Position numbers and translations under genes: made by a program
Assembly: GCF_000428825.1 (NCBI RefSeq)
Contig: NZ_AUAR01000008.1
Location: forward strand, 62,001-126,000
Length of the DNA: 64,000 bases
DNA from: Desulfomicrobium escambiense DSM 10707
GTDB taxonomy: Bacteria > Desulfobacterota > Desulfovibrionia > Desulfovibrionales > Desulfomicrobiaceae
Direction of reading: 5' to 3'
Notes under the pieces: generated by a model
Told to the model about the DNA's origin: nothing
What the model saw: the letters and a program-made list of their open reading frames with translations, nothing else
Database searches by the model: none
Shown here: positions 26,862 to 35,072 of the stretch, in pieces
Position numbering within the stretch: the stretch's first letter is position 1
How the letters are laid out: every line of letters starts with the position of its first letter

Positions 26862-28810
26862 AAGGCATTCACCTCCGCGAGGATCTGGTTATCTGTGAAG
26901 TGTTCGAGCTGGATGGCGCCCTGCGGGCAGGTCACCGTACAGATGCCGCAGCCCTGGCAGACCGTGTCGATGACCTCGGCCTTGGGGTTGCCGAAGCGGT
27001 CCTGGACTGCCTTGATGGCGCCGAAGGGGCAGGTCTGGATGCACTTGCCGCAGCCCACGCAGCGGGCCGGGTTGACGCGCGAGACCGCCGGGTCGGACTC
27101 CAGCATGGCCTTGGACAGGAGGCCCAGGACCTTGGATGCGGCGGCGCTGCCCTGTCCAACCGAGGCCGGGATGTCCTTGGGACCCTGGCACGCGCCGGCC
27201 AGAAACACGCCGGCCGTATTGGTCTCGACAGGCTTCAATTTGGGGTGGCTCTCGACGAAGAAGCCGTACTGGTCCGGGGCCACGCGCAGCTTTTCGCCCA
27301 GCTGCACCGCGCCCTTGGCGGACTCGGCGCCCACGGCCAGGACCACCAGGTCGGCCGGGACCTCGACCTGCGTGCCGGCCAGGGTATCGGCGCCGCGCAC
27401 GACGAGCTTGTCGCCCTTGGGATAGATCATGGCCACGCGACCGCGCACGTACTGCGCCCCGTACTCTTCCATGGCCCGGCGGACGAACTCGTCGTACAGC
27501 TTACCGGGGGAACGGATGTCCATGTAGAAGACGTAAGACTGGGAGTCCGGGATGTGGTCCTTGGTCAGGATGGCCTGCTTGGCCGTGTACATGCAGCAGA
27601 AGCCCGAGCAGTACGGACGGTTCACGGACTTGTCGCGCGAACCCACGCACTGGATGAAGACCACGTTCTTGGGCTCCTTGCCGTCCGAGGGGCGCTTGAT
27701 GTGCCCGCCCGTGGGGCCCGAGGCCGAAAGCAGACGCTCGTACTGCAGGGACGTGATGACGTCCTTGTAGCGGCCCTCGCCGTACTGCGGGTACTTGTGC
27801 CAGTCGAAGAGGTCGTAGCCCGTGGCCACGACGATGGCGCCCACGTCGACGTTGACCAGTTCGTCCTTCTGCTCGAAGTCGATGCACTTGACCGGGCAGA
27901 CCTTGGCGCACAGCCCGCACTTGCCCTTGGTCAGCATCAGGCAGGAAGCGGCGTTGATGGCCGCTTTCTTGGGGATGGCCTGGGGGAACGGGATGTTGAT
28001 GGACGGGGCGTTGCAGAGATTCTCGTTGAAGGGGTCCGGCATCTTGCGGCTGGGGCACTTCTCGACGCACAGCCCGCAGCCGGTGCACCTGGCCCAATCG
28101 ACGTAGGTGGCCTTCTTGCGGACGGTGACCTGGAAATTGCCGACGTAGCCGCCGACGCTCTCCACCTCAGCGCAGGTGTAGAGAGTAATGTTGGGATGCT
28201 GGGCGATGTCGACCATCTTGGGGCCGAGCACGCACGAGGAGCAGTCGACCGTGGGAAAGGTCTTGTCCAGCTTGGCCATCTTGCCGCCGATGCTCTGCTC
28301 GCGCTCGACCAGGATGACCTCCTGGCCGCCGTCTGCGCAGTCCAGGGCCGCCTGGATGCCGGCCACGCCGCCGCCGATGACCAGCACGCGCTTGGTCGTC
28401 TCGAAGCGCTTGGCCATGAGCGGCCGGTTGCGGCGCAGCTTCTCCACGGCCATGCGCACCAGTTCGGACGCCTTGCCGGTATTGAGGTCCTTGGTCTTGC
28501 CGATCCAGGAGACGTGCTCGCGGATGTTGGCCATCTCGAACATGTAGCGGTTCAGACCGGCGCGCTCCACGGCACGGCGGAAGGTCTGCTCGTGCATGCG
28601 CGGGGTGCAGGAGGCCACGACCACGCCGTCGAGGTTCTTGTCCTTGACCGCCTGGATGATGGCGTCCTGGCCCGGTTCGGAGCAGGCGTACATCGTGTCC
28701 GTGGAAAACACCACGTCGGGGTAGGTCAGGGCGGTGGCCGCCACGGAGGGACAGTCCACGGTGCCGGCTATGTTGCTGCCGCAATGGCAGATGAAAACAC
28801 CAATTCGCAT
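26828..28810 (-). CDS. hdrA: HdrA, flavin-bifurcating heterodisulfide reductase subunit
   Basis: 660 residues. The N-terminus has VFICHCGSNI. The FAD domain follows with VLVIGGGVAGIQAALDCADG and VDCSSCVLGPKMVDI, the last being the HdrA-specific Cys motif. Four ferredoxin-type clusters are seen: CTGCGLCVEKCP, CGLCAKVCPVKC, CVGCGKCIQTCP and CQGCGICTVTCP. HdrA splits electron pairs between a high- and a low-potential acceptor. ATG 28810 has a GGAGG site. It is the centre of the HdrABC-FlxABCD complex in the cytoplasm. Confidence 0.93.
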   Translation of the reverse strand: MRIGVFICHCGSNIAGTVDCPSVAATALTYPDVVFSTDTMYACSEPGQDAIIQAVKDKNLDGVVVASCTPRMHEQTFRRAVERAGLNRYMFEMANIREHVSWIGKTKDLNTGKASELVRMAVEKLRRNRPLMAKRFETTKRVLVIGGGVAGIQAALDCADGGQEVILVEREQSIGGKMAKLDKTFPTVDCSSCVLGPKMVDIAQHPNITLYTCAEVESVGGYVGNFQVTVRKKATYVDWARCTGCGLCVEKCPSRKMPDPFNENLCNAPSINIPFPQAIPKKAAINAASCLMLTKGKCGLCAKVCPVKCIDFEQKDELVNVDVGAIVVATGYDLFDWHKYPQYGEGRYKDVITSLQYERLLSASGPTGGHIKRPSDGKEPKNVVFIQCVGSRDKSVNRPYCSGFCCMYTAKQAILTKDHIPDSQSYVFYMDIRSPGKLYDEFVRRAMEEYGAQYVRGRVAMIYPKGDKLVVRGADTLAGTQVEVPADLVVLAVGAESAKGAVQLGEKLRVAPDQYGFFVESHPKLKPVETNTAGVFLAGACQGPKDIPASVGQGSAAASKVLGLLSKAMLESDPAVSRVNPARCVGCGKCIQTCPFGAIKAVQDRFGNPKAEVIDTVCQGCGICTVTCPQGAIQLEHFTDNQILAEVNALCPPKMFANFE

Positions 28811-28820
28811 CGCGCCCTCC

Positions 28821-29705
28821 CTACATGGCCTGCTGCGGTTGTTTGATCCTGCCCAGGGCAAGCCTCGGATCCACACAGAGCTTCTCGAAGCCGAGCTCGG
28901 CGCGGTCGATCCCCAGGGCGTAGCCAAGGAGCTGGGTGTAGTAGAAAACCGGAATCCGGAAATTCTCGCGCAGGGCGTCGTTGATCTGCCCCTGCCGCAG
29001 GTCCAGGTTCATCTGGCACAGCGGGCAGGCGGTCACGATGGCGTCGGCGCCGACGTCACGCGCGGCGTCCAGGAGCTTGCCGGACAGCCTGTGCACGATG
29101 TCCCCGCGGGGAATGCCGTACGAAGCGCCGCAGCACTCGACCTTCAGGGGGAACGGCACCACCTCGGCGCCCAGGAGCGCCATGAGGTTGTCCATGGCCA
29201 TGGGGTTTTCGTGGTGGTCGAACTTCATGACCTCGGGCGGACGGTTCATGATGCAGCCATAGTAGCAGGCGATCTTGATGCCCGAGAGGGGCTTGACGAC
29301 CTTGCCCTTGATCAGGTCGGGGTCGACGTTCTCGGCCAGGACCTGCAGCACAGACTGGGTGTCCACGGCGTTCCTGCACGGCACGTCCAGCAGGGCGTTG
29401 ACCTTGTCCTTGAACTCCGGGTCGTCCATCTTGTGGGACGCGGTGCGCAGGTTGGTCAGGCAGCTGGGGCAGGGTGTGGTGGCCTTGGTCATGCCCATGG
29501 ACTCGACCTGGGCCAGGTTGCGGGCCGACAGGGCGGCGGAGAGAACGTGATTGACGGTGTGGGCCGGCGTGGAGCCGCAGCAGCTCCAATCCGGGATGTC
29601 CACCAGCTCCACGTCCAGGGCCTTGCACACGGCGCGGGTGGACGTGTCGTATTCCAGGGACGTCCCCTGCCCGGAGCATCCCGGATAATACGCGATTTTA
29701 AGCAT
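28821..29705 (-). CDS. hdrB: HdrB, CCG-domain catalytic subunit
   Basis: 294 residues with two CCG domains. The first uses YYPGCSGQG, DWSCCGSTPAH and TPCPSCLTN; the second CYYGCIMN, VECCGASYG and ACPLCQMN. They bind two non-cubane [4Fe-4S] clusters that reduce a disulfide, in sulfate reducers thought to be DsrC or a small thiol. The start overlaps the hdrC end by 8 bp. Confidence 0.93.
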   Translation of the reverse strand: MLKIAYYPGCSGQGTSLEYDTSTRAVCKALDVELVDIPDWSCCGSTPAHTVNHVLSAALSARNLAQVESMGMTKATTPCPSCLTNLRTASHKMDDPEFKDKVNALLDVPCRNAVDTQSVLQVLAENVDPDLIKGKVVKPLSGIKIACYYGCIMNRPPEVMKFDHHENPMAMDNLMALLGAEVVPFPLKVECCGASYGIPRGDIVHRLSGKLLDAARDVGADAIVTACPLCQMNLDLRQGQINDALRENFRIPVFYYTQLLGYALGIDRAELGFEKLCVDPRLALGRIKQPQQAM

Positions 29706-30264
29706 TTTTGCCTCCTTTGCGGAACCGCTCGAAAATGCGCGCCACCTGCTCGCGGCCCTGGATCGGGTGCGGCTTGAACGGCAGCTTGCCGCGCATGAGC
29801 ACCTGCGGGGCGAGGTCGACATCGGTGAAGACGCGGCCCGAGCGGGTCATGTACGAAGCCATGAGACCCAGTTCGTAGGCACGCCCATGGCGTTCCACGG
29901 ATTCGAGGAAGGAATCGGCGAAGACCTTCACGGAACGCTCCGTGGCGTAGCCCTCCTCGCGCGCCATGTGCCGACAGACGTCCATGATCAGCGCCACGTC
30001 GATCTTGTTCGGACAGCGCGTGGTGCAGGACTGGCACGAGCCGCACAGCCAGATGGACCGGCATTTCAGGACTGCTTCCTTCTGCCCGGTCTGGACCAGA
30101 CGCATGATCTGGCTGACCGAATAGTCGTAGGCGAAGGTGTACGGGCATCCGGCCGTACAGTTGCCGCACTGGTAGCAGGTCTTGACATTCTGGTGGCTGC
30201 GGGCTTCGACCTCGGCAGTGAAGCCCTGGTCGGCATCAGCGAGATTAAAGATTTGCATAGGCAT
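29698..30264 (-). CDS. hdrC: HdrC, iron-sulfur subunit
   Basis: About 188 residues. Two [4Fe-4S] motifs, CYQCGNCTAGCP and CGSCQSCTTRCP, carry electrons from HdrA to HdrB. Two possible starts are six bases apart (30264 and 30258); neither has a clear ribosome site. It is the first gene of the operon, with a 330-bp leader region upstream. Confidence 0.9.
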   Translation of the reverse strand: MPMQIFNLADADQGFTAEVEARSHQNVKTCYQCGNCTAGCPYTFAYDYSVSQIMRLVQTGQKEAVLKCRSIWLCGSCQSCTTRCPNKIDVALIMDVCRHMAREEGYATERSVKVFADSFLESVERHGRAYELGLMASYMTRSGRVFTDVDLAPQVLMRGKLPFKPHPIQGREQVARIFERFRKGGKNA

Positions 30265-30532
30265 ACCCAACTTTGCGGTAAGGAACGGCGAGCCGTCCGG
30301 TTGAGAGGAAACCCGTCCCGGGGAAGCAGTGTACCGGATGCACCTTTTTGACACACCGCCGACACGGACGGATGACCCAAAGTGATACACAGATTCCCCC
30401 TAACTCCCCAGTTTTCGGGACTTGGGATATCTTTTAAGCAGATTCAATGCCATAGTCCCCGGAACAGGCGCTTGTCCAGCCCCGGCCCTGTTCCGGACAG
30501 CGGCCGCGACAGCCGGCACTGGCGGTTTGAGG
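30265..30532. other. Upstream region of the hdr-flx operon
   Basis: No gene is supported. It contains a sigma-54-like element (30437-30452, minus) and the terminator of lpd at its right end. No further operator is obvious. Confidence 0.5.
30437..30452 (-). promoter_or_regulatory. Possible sigma-54 promoter of the hdr-flx operon
   Basis: The minus strand reads TGGCATTGAATCTGCT: GG and GC are exactly 10 bp apart as needed for a -24/-12 element, and TGGCA and TGC match. It would leave a leader of about 160 bases before hdrC. The TTGC box is imperfect. Confidence 0.35.
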
Positions 30533-30578
30533 GAAAAAATGCATTTCCGGGGGCATGCCCAAATCGGCATGCCCCCGG
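30533..30578 (-). terminator. Terminator of the sulfotransferase-lpd operon
   Basis: On the minus strand CCGGGGGCATGCC pairs perfectly with GGCATGCCCCCGG (13 bp, 6-base loop) and is followed by AAATGCATTTTTT. It lies just after lpd and separates this operon from hdrC. Confidence 0.85.
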
Positions 30579-30595
30579 ACGTGATGACGCGGGGC

Positions 30596-32008
30596 CTAGA
30601 GCAGGTGCGCCGTTTCGAAGATCCCTTCCGCCAAAGTGGGATGGGCGTGGATGGTCTTGGCCAGGTCCTTGGCCGTGGCTCCGAGCTGCAGGGCCAGGGT
30701 CGGTTCGGCGATGATGTCCGAAACGTGCGCGCCGGCCAGGTGCGCGCCCAGCAGCTTGCCGCTGTCGGCGTCGACGACGAGCTTGAACACGCCGGCCAGT
30801 TCGCCCATGGCCTGGGCCTTGCCCAGTTCGCGGAAGTTGCTCTGGGGGCAGGTCACGTTGAAGCCTTTCTCCCGCGCCTGGGCCTCGGTCAGACCCACCG
30901 TGGCCACTTCGGGCGAGGTGAAGACCGCCGCCGGAACCGCGGAGTAGTCCATGGCCTCGGACGCGCCCAGGCAGTTTTTCACCGCCACCATGCCCTCCAC
31001 CGCCGCCACGTGGGCCAGCATGATCCGCGCAGGACCGAGCACGTCACCCACGGCGTAGATGCCCGGAACGGAAGTTTCCAGCCGCGCGTCGGCCTTGATC
31101 CAGCCGCGCTGGTCCGTCTCCACCCCGGCCCCGGCCAGTCCCAGGCCCGCGGTGTTGGGCACCCGGCCCACGGCCACCAGGACCACGTCGGCCTCCAGCA
31201 CGCTCTCCTTCTGTGCGGACGCGGGAAGATCCTTGACGAAGGGGGAGGGCCCGAGGGTCACCTGTACGCCGGTTGCCGTCACTTCCGCCTTGGACGCCGT
31301 GCGGGCCAGCTCGCAGCCGATGCCGCGCTTCTTCATCTCGCGCTGGATGAGCTTGCTCAGGTCCGCGTCGATGGACGGGACGGGCAGGATGCGGTCCAGG
31401 CCTTCCACCACCGTGACCTTGGAGCCCAGGGCCTGGAAGATGAAGGCCAGCTCGCAGCCGATGACGCCGCCGCCGACCACGAGCATCCGGCTCGGGATGG
31501 TCTTAAGTTCCAGGGCGTCGTCGCTGGTGATGATGTGCGTGTGGTCCACGGGCAGGGTCGGCAGGTTGAGGGTGCTCGATCCCGTGGCGATGATGACCTT
31601 GTCCCCCGCCACTTCCTGCACGGCGCCGTCGGCGCCGTGCACGCGCACCAGGCCCGCGCTCACGACCTCGCCCCGGCCGCGCAGGAGCGTGACCTTGAGC
31701 TTGGCGCAGGTCTTTTCCAGACCGCCGCGCAGGATCTCCGAAACCTTGTTCTTGCGGGCCACGATGGCCGGCATGTCCGGCCGGGCCTCGCCGCCGCCGC
31801 TGATGCCGAACTCGGCCAGACGGTGGGCCGTCTCCAGGGCCTCGGCCGAGGCCTTGAGAGTCTTGGTCGGGATGCAGCCCCAGTTCAGGCAGGTCCCGCC
31901 CATGTGGGCCGCTTCGACAAGGGTGACCTGCGCCCCGGCCTTGGCCGCGGCGAATGCGGCCGTGTACCCGCCGGGGCCGCCGCCGATGATGGTGATGCGT
32001 TGCGACAT
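30596..32008 (-). CDS. lpd: Dihydrolipoyl dehydrogenase
   Basis: 470 residues of the disulfide oxidoreductase family. FAD binding GGGPGGYTAAFAAAKAG, redox disulfide in GGTCLNWGCIPTK, NAD domain VVGGGVIGCELAF and the C-terminal catalytic HAHPTLAEG are all present. It reoxidises dihydrolipoamide with NAD. It follows a lipoyl carrier gene by 115 bp, while no glycine decarboxylase or 2-oxoacid dehydrogenase genes are near, so its partner is likely the GcvH-like protein of this operon. GAGGAGG precedes ATG 32008. Confidence 0.95.
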   Translation of the reverse strand: MSQRITIIGGGPGGYTAAFAAAKAGAQVTLVEAAHMGGTCLNWGCIPTKTLKASAEALETAHRLAEFGISGGGEARPDMPAIVARKNKVSEILRGGLEKTCAKLKVTLLRGRGEVVSAGLVRVHGADGAVQEVAGDKVIIATGSSTLNLPTLPVDHTHIITSDDALELKTIPSRMLVVGGGVIGCELAFIFQALGSKVTVVEGLDRILPVPSIDADLSKLIQREMKKRGIGCELARTASKAEVTATGVQVTLGPSPFVKDLPASAQKESVLEADVVLVAVGRVPNTAGLGLAGAGVETDQRGWIKADARLETSVPGIYAVGDVLGPARIMLAHVAAVEGMVAVKNCLGASEAMDYSAVPAAVFTSPEVATVGLTEAQAREKGFNVTCPQSNFRELGKAQAMGELAGVFKLVVDADSGKLLGAHLAGAHVSDIIAEPTLALQLGATAKDLAKTIHAHPTLAEGIFETAHLL

Positions 32009-32123
32009 GGCAACCTCCTCGTGAGTGGATTGACTCCGGGCGACAGGGCGTCCCGGTTTGCAGAATCGTTCCCGGACCGGCCCGCAGAGTCGGCCCGGGA
32101 ACAGGGAGGGAAACAGAGAAAGA

Positions 32124-32510
32124 TCAGGCCGATACGAGCTGGGCGTACTGGGCGGCCGTGATGGTCGCCTCGGACGCGTCGTCGGCCGTGATGCGCACCA
32201 GCCAACCGGCGCCGTACGGGTCGGAGTTGACCAGCTCGGGCGTGTCGCTCAAGGCCGCGTTCACCTCCACCACGGTCCCCGAGAGGGGGATGATGGCCGG
32301 GGACACGACCTTGGCCGACTCGATCTCGGCACAGGACACGCCCTGGGCGAAATGCGCGCCCGCTTCGGGCAGGTCGATGAAGATGACCTCGCCCAACTGG
32401 TCCTGGGCGAAATCGGTGATGCCGATGACGAAGGAGCCGTCACCGGCCTCCTTGGCCCAAAGGTGTTCGGCGTGGTAACGGCGGTCGTCGGGATAGGTCA
32501 GTGCGGACAT
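32124..32510 (-). CDS. GcvH-like lipoyl carrier protein
   Basis: 128 residues with the hammerhead lipoyl fold: AEHLWAKEAGDG, IGITDFAQDQLGEVIFIDLP, and Lys67 in AEIESAKVVSPA as the lipoylation site. Sequence fits glycine cleavage H protein, but gcvP and gcvT are absent. The neighbours are lpd, a glutaredoxin fusion and a sulfotransferase-like gene, which points to a non-glycine role, perhaps like the lipoate-binding proteins of sHdr sulfur oxidation (inference by context). AAGGAGG precedes ATG 32510. Confidence 0.85.
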   Translation of the reverse strand: MSALTYPDDRRYHAEHLWAKEAGDGSFVIGITDFAQDQLGEVIFIDLPEAGAHFAQGVSCAEIESAKVVSPAIIPLSGTVVEVNAALSDTPELVNSDPYGAGWLVRITADDASEATITAAQYAQLVSA

Positions 32511-32535
32511 GTCGGTTCCTCCTTGGGTGGAAAGA

Positions 32536-33357
32536 TCAATGCGCCTCGGGCTTGCGGATCTCGGCCTTGACCAGAGACGCGCGCACCTTGGAGCGGTACG
32601 GCAGCAGGGCCTGATCTTCGAGCTTTTCCAGCCCCTGAACCTGCTGCGCCTCGATGAACACAGGCAGCATGCGGTCCCCGCAGGCCTCGAAGACCATCTT
32701 CGCGGCCTCGGCAACCTCGACCGGCGTGACGCGGGTCATGGCCCCGCCCTCTCCCGCGTAGGCGGACACGACAAGGCGGATCAGGTGATCCTTGTGCCCG
32801 CGGGTCAGGGCGATGCTTCGCTTCAGGTCTTCCTGGGCGATCTCGCCGCCGGCGATGGCCGGGTACAAAGCGGCAGGAGCGACCACGTCGAGGACCACGC
32901 GGCTGACGTGCCCTTCGTCCAGCACGCGCTGCAGCAGGTCGGCGCGGCGGCCGTCGGCATGCAGCTCCACGGTCAGGCCGCCCTTGGCCAGCAGGCGCAC
33001 CAGGGTCACGAAGTTGTCCTCCTGCCCGGCGGGACAGGCCGAAACGTTGAGGCCCGAAATCCAGCCGTGCAGCAACTCGCTGCGCGTCACGCAGGCTTCG
33101 AGGACCCGGCCCGACAGCAGGTAGGCCAGGATCTCGCCCGTGCCCTGTTTGATGACCGTGCCGTCGTCGAAAATGGGGAATTCCACGCCTTCGGGGTTGC
33201 GGTAGATGGCGGAACGGTTGGCGCGGTAGTAGGCGTTGAAGATGTCCTTGTCGGCCTTGAAATCGTAGGCCGTGTACTCCTGTCCGCGCTCGGCCAGGAA
33301 TTCCTTGACGATCTTGCAGCGCAGGCAGTCGGGGGCGGTGTAGAGGGTGATGCTCAT
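32536..33357 (-). CDS. Glutaredoxin domain fused to a NrdG/radical-SAM-like domain lacking the cluster motif
   Basis: 273 residues. Residues 1-80 are glutaredoxin-like: LYTAPDCLRCKIVKEFLAER has the CxxC pair, and EFPIFDDGTVIKQGTG the cis-Pro region. The remainder (about 95-260) reads like the barrel of anaerobic NTP-reductase activators (LVRLLAKGGLTVELHADG, VLDEGHVSRVVLDVVAP), yet no CxxxCxxC is found, so it should not bind the radical-SAM cluster. Function unknown; a thiol-redox partner of the lipoyl carrier is possible. ATG 33357; downstream gcvH-like gene is 25 bp away. Confidence 0.65.
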   Translation of the reverse strand: MSITLYTAPDCLRCKIVKEFLAERGQEYTAYDFKADKDIFNAYYRANRSAIYRNPEGVEFPIFDDGTVIKQGTGEILAYLLSGRVLEACVTRSELLHGWISGLNVSACPAGQEDNFVTLVRLLAKGGLTVELHADGRRADLLQRVLDEGHVSRVVLDVVAPAALYPAIAGGEIAQEDLKRSIALTRGHKDHLIRLVVSAYAGEGGAMTRVTPVEVAEAAKMVFEACGDRMLPVFIEAQQVQGLEKLEDQALLPYRSKVRASLVKAEIRKPEAH

Positions 33358-33411
33358 GGTCTTTTCTCCGAAAGAGGCGCGGGAGAGGGCGACCCCTCCC
33401 CCGCTGCCGGG

Positions 33412-34860
33412 TTATTTGTCATCGTCGTCGACGGAGGCCACGCACAGGGCGTTGCTGCCGCCGTAGGGCACGCAGCCGTCGACGGTCACTTCCTTGGCAC
33501 GGTCGCCCAGGGCTGCCGCGCCGGGAACGCGGAAGGAGAACACGTCCAGGGGCCTTATGGGCGTCTCGACGGGCTTCTTGACCTGCGGAACCCACTCGTA
33601 GGGCACGCGGTAGGCGCGGTACGTCATGTTCATGGGAACGTGCTTGCCCTTGTAGGGCGAGATGAATTCCCACACGATCTCGTGGTCAGGGGTGACCTCG
33701 AAGACGCGACCGTCGGAGCCCTCGGTGATCAGGGTGTTGCCGTTGGGCAGGCGCTGCATGCCGCTGATGAAGGGGCTGTAGAAGCGGTTGCTGTCCATGG
33801 GGAAGAGGAAGCCGGCTTCGCTGGGCGTGTACTGCCAGACGATCTTCATGGCCACGGGGTCGATCTCGAGTACCCGGGAGTAGTCGCGCAGGGCGGCCTT
33901 CACGCCCGTGGGGGCGCCGGGATTGGGCACGTCGTAGCCGCCCCATCCGCCGTTGTCGAAGATGAGGATGTTGCCGGCGCCGGGCAGCCCGGCCGGAATC
34001 ATGTGGCAGTGGTGCTGGCCGATGATCCAGCCGATGGCCTTGAGCTCTGGCGTGGAGTCGTAGTCGGGGCCCAGCTTCCAGACGACCTTGCCGCTCTTCT
34101 TGTCGATGATGAAGGTGATGTTGGCTTCGCGGCCGTCGACGATGATGTTGTCCGGGTGGAAGCGCTGGTCGCCGGCGTCGTACCACTTGTTGGGCCCCAG
34201 GACGGACATGGAGTTGATGTGCATCCAGTCGCCCATGCCCTCGGGCTTGGTCGGGCGGTAGTTGGGATTGCGGGACAGGGTGTTCTTGGGGCCTTCGCGG
34301 AAGCCGAACTCCTCGAAATGCTCGTGGCAGTTCCATTCCCAGACGATCTCGCCTTCCCAGTTCACTTCAAGGATCAGGTCGTCCAGGAGCAGCTTGTCGG
34401 AAATGGCCGAATTGCGGGCGTTGCGGTGGGCCAGGACCAGGGTGTTGCCCGAGTCGGTCTTGGGTTCCATGCCCGGGGCGTAGTAGCCGACGGGGTTGCC
34501 CTCGCGCTGGAAATCGTGATGGTAGCGCGCCATCCAGCGGCCTTCATAGCCCGGGTCCTCGATGAACTCGTTCTGGTCGAATTTCCAGACGACCTTGCCT
34601 TCCCAGTCGATCTGGACCACGTCGACGCCGTCCTGGACGCTGAACTTGCCGTCGCGACGGCCGCGGCTGGACATCAGGTAGCCGCCGGGGAAGATCTTGT
34701 TGGGCATGCCGAGCACGCCCTTCCAGACGTTGTGTTCACGGCCGTTCATGTCCATGAGCACGGCGCCCACTTCCTGGGCCTGAAAAATGGTGAGACCGTT
34801 CCAGCATTTTTCGGGATCGTAAACCGTGACGCCGGTGGGATAGATGGTTGGGTGACCCAT
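33412..34860 (-). CDS. Arylsulfotransferase-family protein, cytoplasmic type
   Basis: 482 residues with the repeated blade pattern of the arylsulfotransferase beta-propeller: DVVQIDWEGKVVWKFDQNEF, LILEVNWEGEIVWEWNCHEH and ITEGSDGRVFEVTPDHEIVW, each ending in a V-W motif. Histidine-rich loops (ARYHHDFQ, GQHHCHMIPAG) could be catalytic. Family members move sulfate between phenolic compounds by a His intermediate; most are periplasmic, but no signal peptide is seen here. First gene of the operon with the Grx fusion, lipoyl carrier and lpd. ATG 34860 has GAAGGAG upstream. The true substrate is not shown by sequence. Confidence 0.72.
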   Translation of the reverse strand: MGHPTIYPTGVTVYDPEKCWNGLTIFQAQEVGAVLMDMNGREHNVWKGVLGMPNKIFPGGYLMSSRGRRDGKFSVQDGVDVVQIDWEGKVVWKFDQNEFIEDPGYEGRWMARYHHDFQREGNPVGYYAPGMEPKTDSGNTLVLAHRNARNSAISDKLLLDDLILEVNWEGEIVWEWNCHEHFEEFGFREGPKNTLSRNPNYRPTKPEGMGDWMHINSMSVLGPNKWYDAGDQRFHPDNIIVDGREANITFIIDKKSGKVVWKLGPDYDSTPELKAIGWIIGQHHCHMIPAGLPGAGNILIFDNGGWGGYDVPNPGAPTGVKAALRDYSRVLEIDPVAMKIVWQYTPSEAGFLFPMDSNRFYSPFISGMQRLPNGNTLITEGSDGRVFEVTPDHEIVWEFISPYKGKHVPMNMTYRAYRVPYEWVPQVKKPVETPIRPLDVFSFRVPGAAALGDRAKEVTVDGCVPYGGSNALCVASVDDDDK

Positions 34861-34965
34861 GATGTACTCCTTCTTTGTTTTATGGGGATCATGCCGGCAA
34901 GCCCCGGCAGCCTCCTTGATCTAGCTTGCATAGGAAACGTTCTTCCACGAAACGCAAGCCTGTGC

Positions 34966-34981
34966 TGTTGCCTTTCTTACA
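34966..34981. promoter_or_regulatory. Crp-type site A upstream of the sulfotransferase operon
   Basis: TGTTG-CCTTTC-TTACA, a TGT-N10-ACA element of Crp/Fnr geometry, about 106 bp before the sulfotransferase ATG. It shares 13 of 16 positions with the two other sites (B and C), and the homology to site B extends to GCTGTTGC and TTACARTCC around it. Confidence 0.65.
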
Positions 34982-35072
34982 GTCCCGCAGAAAATTTTTG
35001 CTTTTCTTGGATAAAAAAAACTCAAGATTCTAGAAAGCTACAGCCTATTTCATTCTTTGGCGGTAAAAATTA

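Noticed and set aside
23538-30264. Hdr genes as the sulfur-oxidising sHdr system
   Set aside because: Gene order HdrCBA with FlxDCBA and an MvhD-like subunit is the bifurcating type; the sHdr set (hdrC1B1A-hyp-hdrC2B2, lplA) is not present. The nearby lipoyl carrier is behind a terminator.
30265-30430. Crp-type site before hdrC
   Set aside because: TGTGTCAAAAAGGTGCA looks similar at first but lacks ACA at the right distance and the TTACA half seen in sites A-C.
32124-32510. H protein as evidence for a glycine cleavage operon
   Set aside because: No gcvT or gcvP in the operon or elsewhere in the window.
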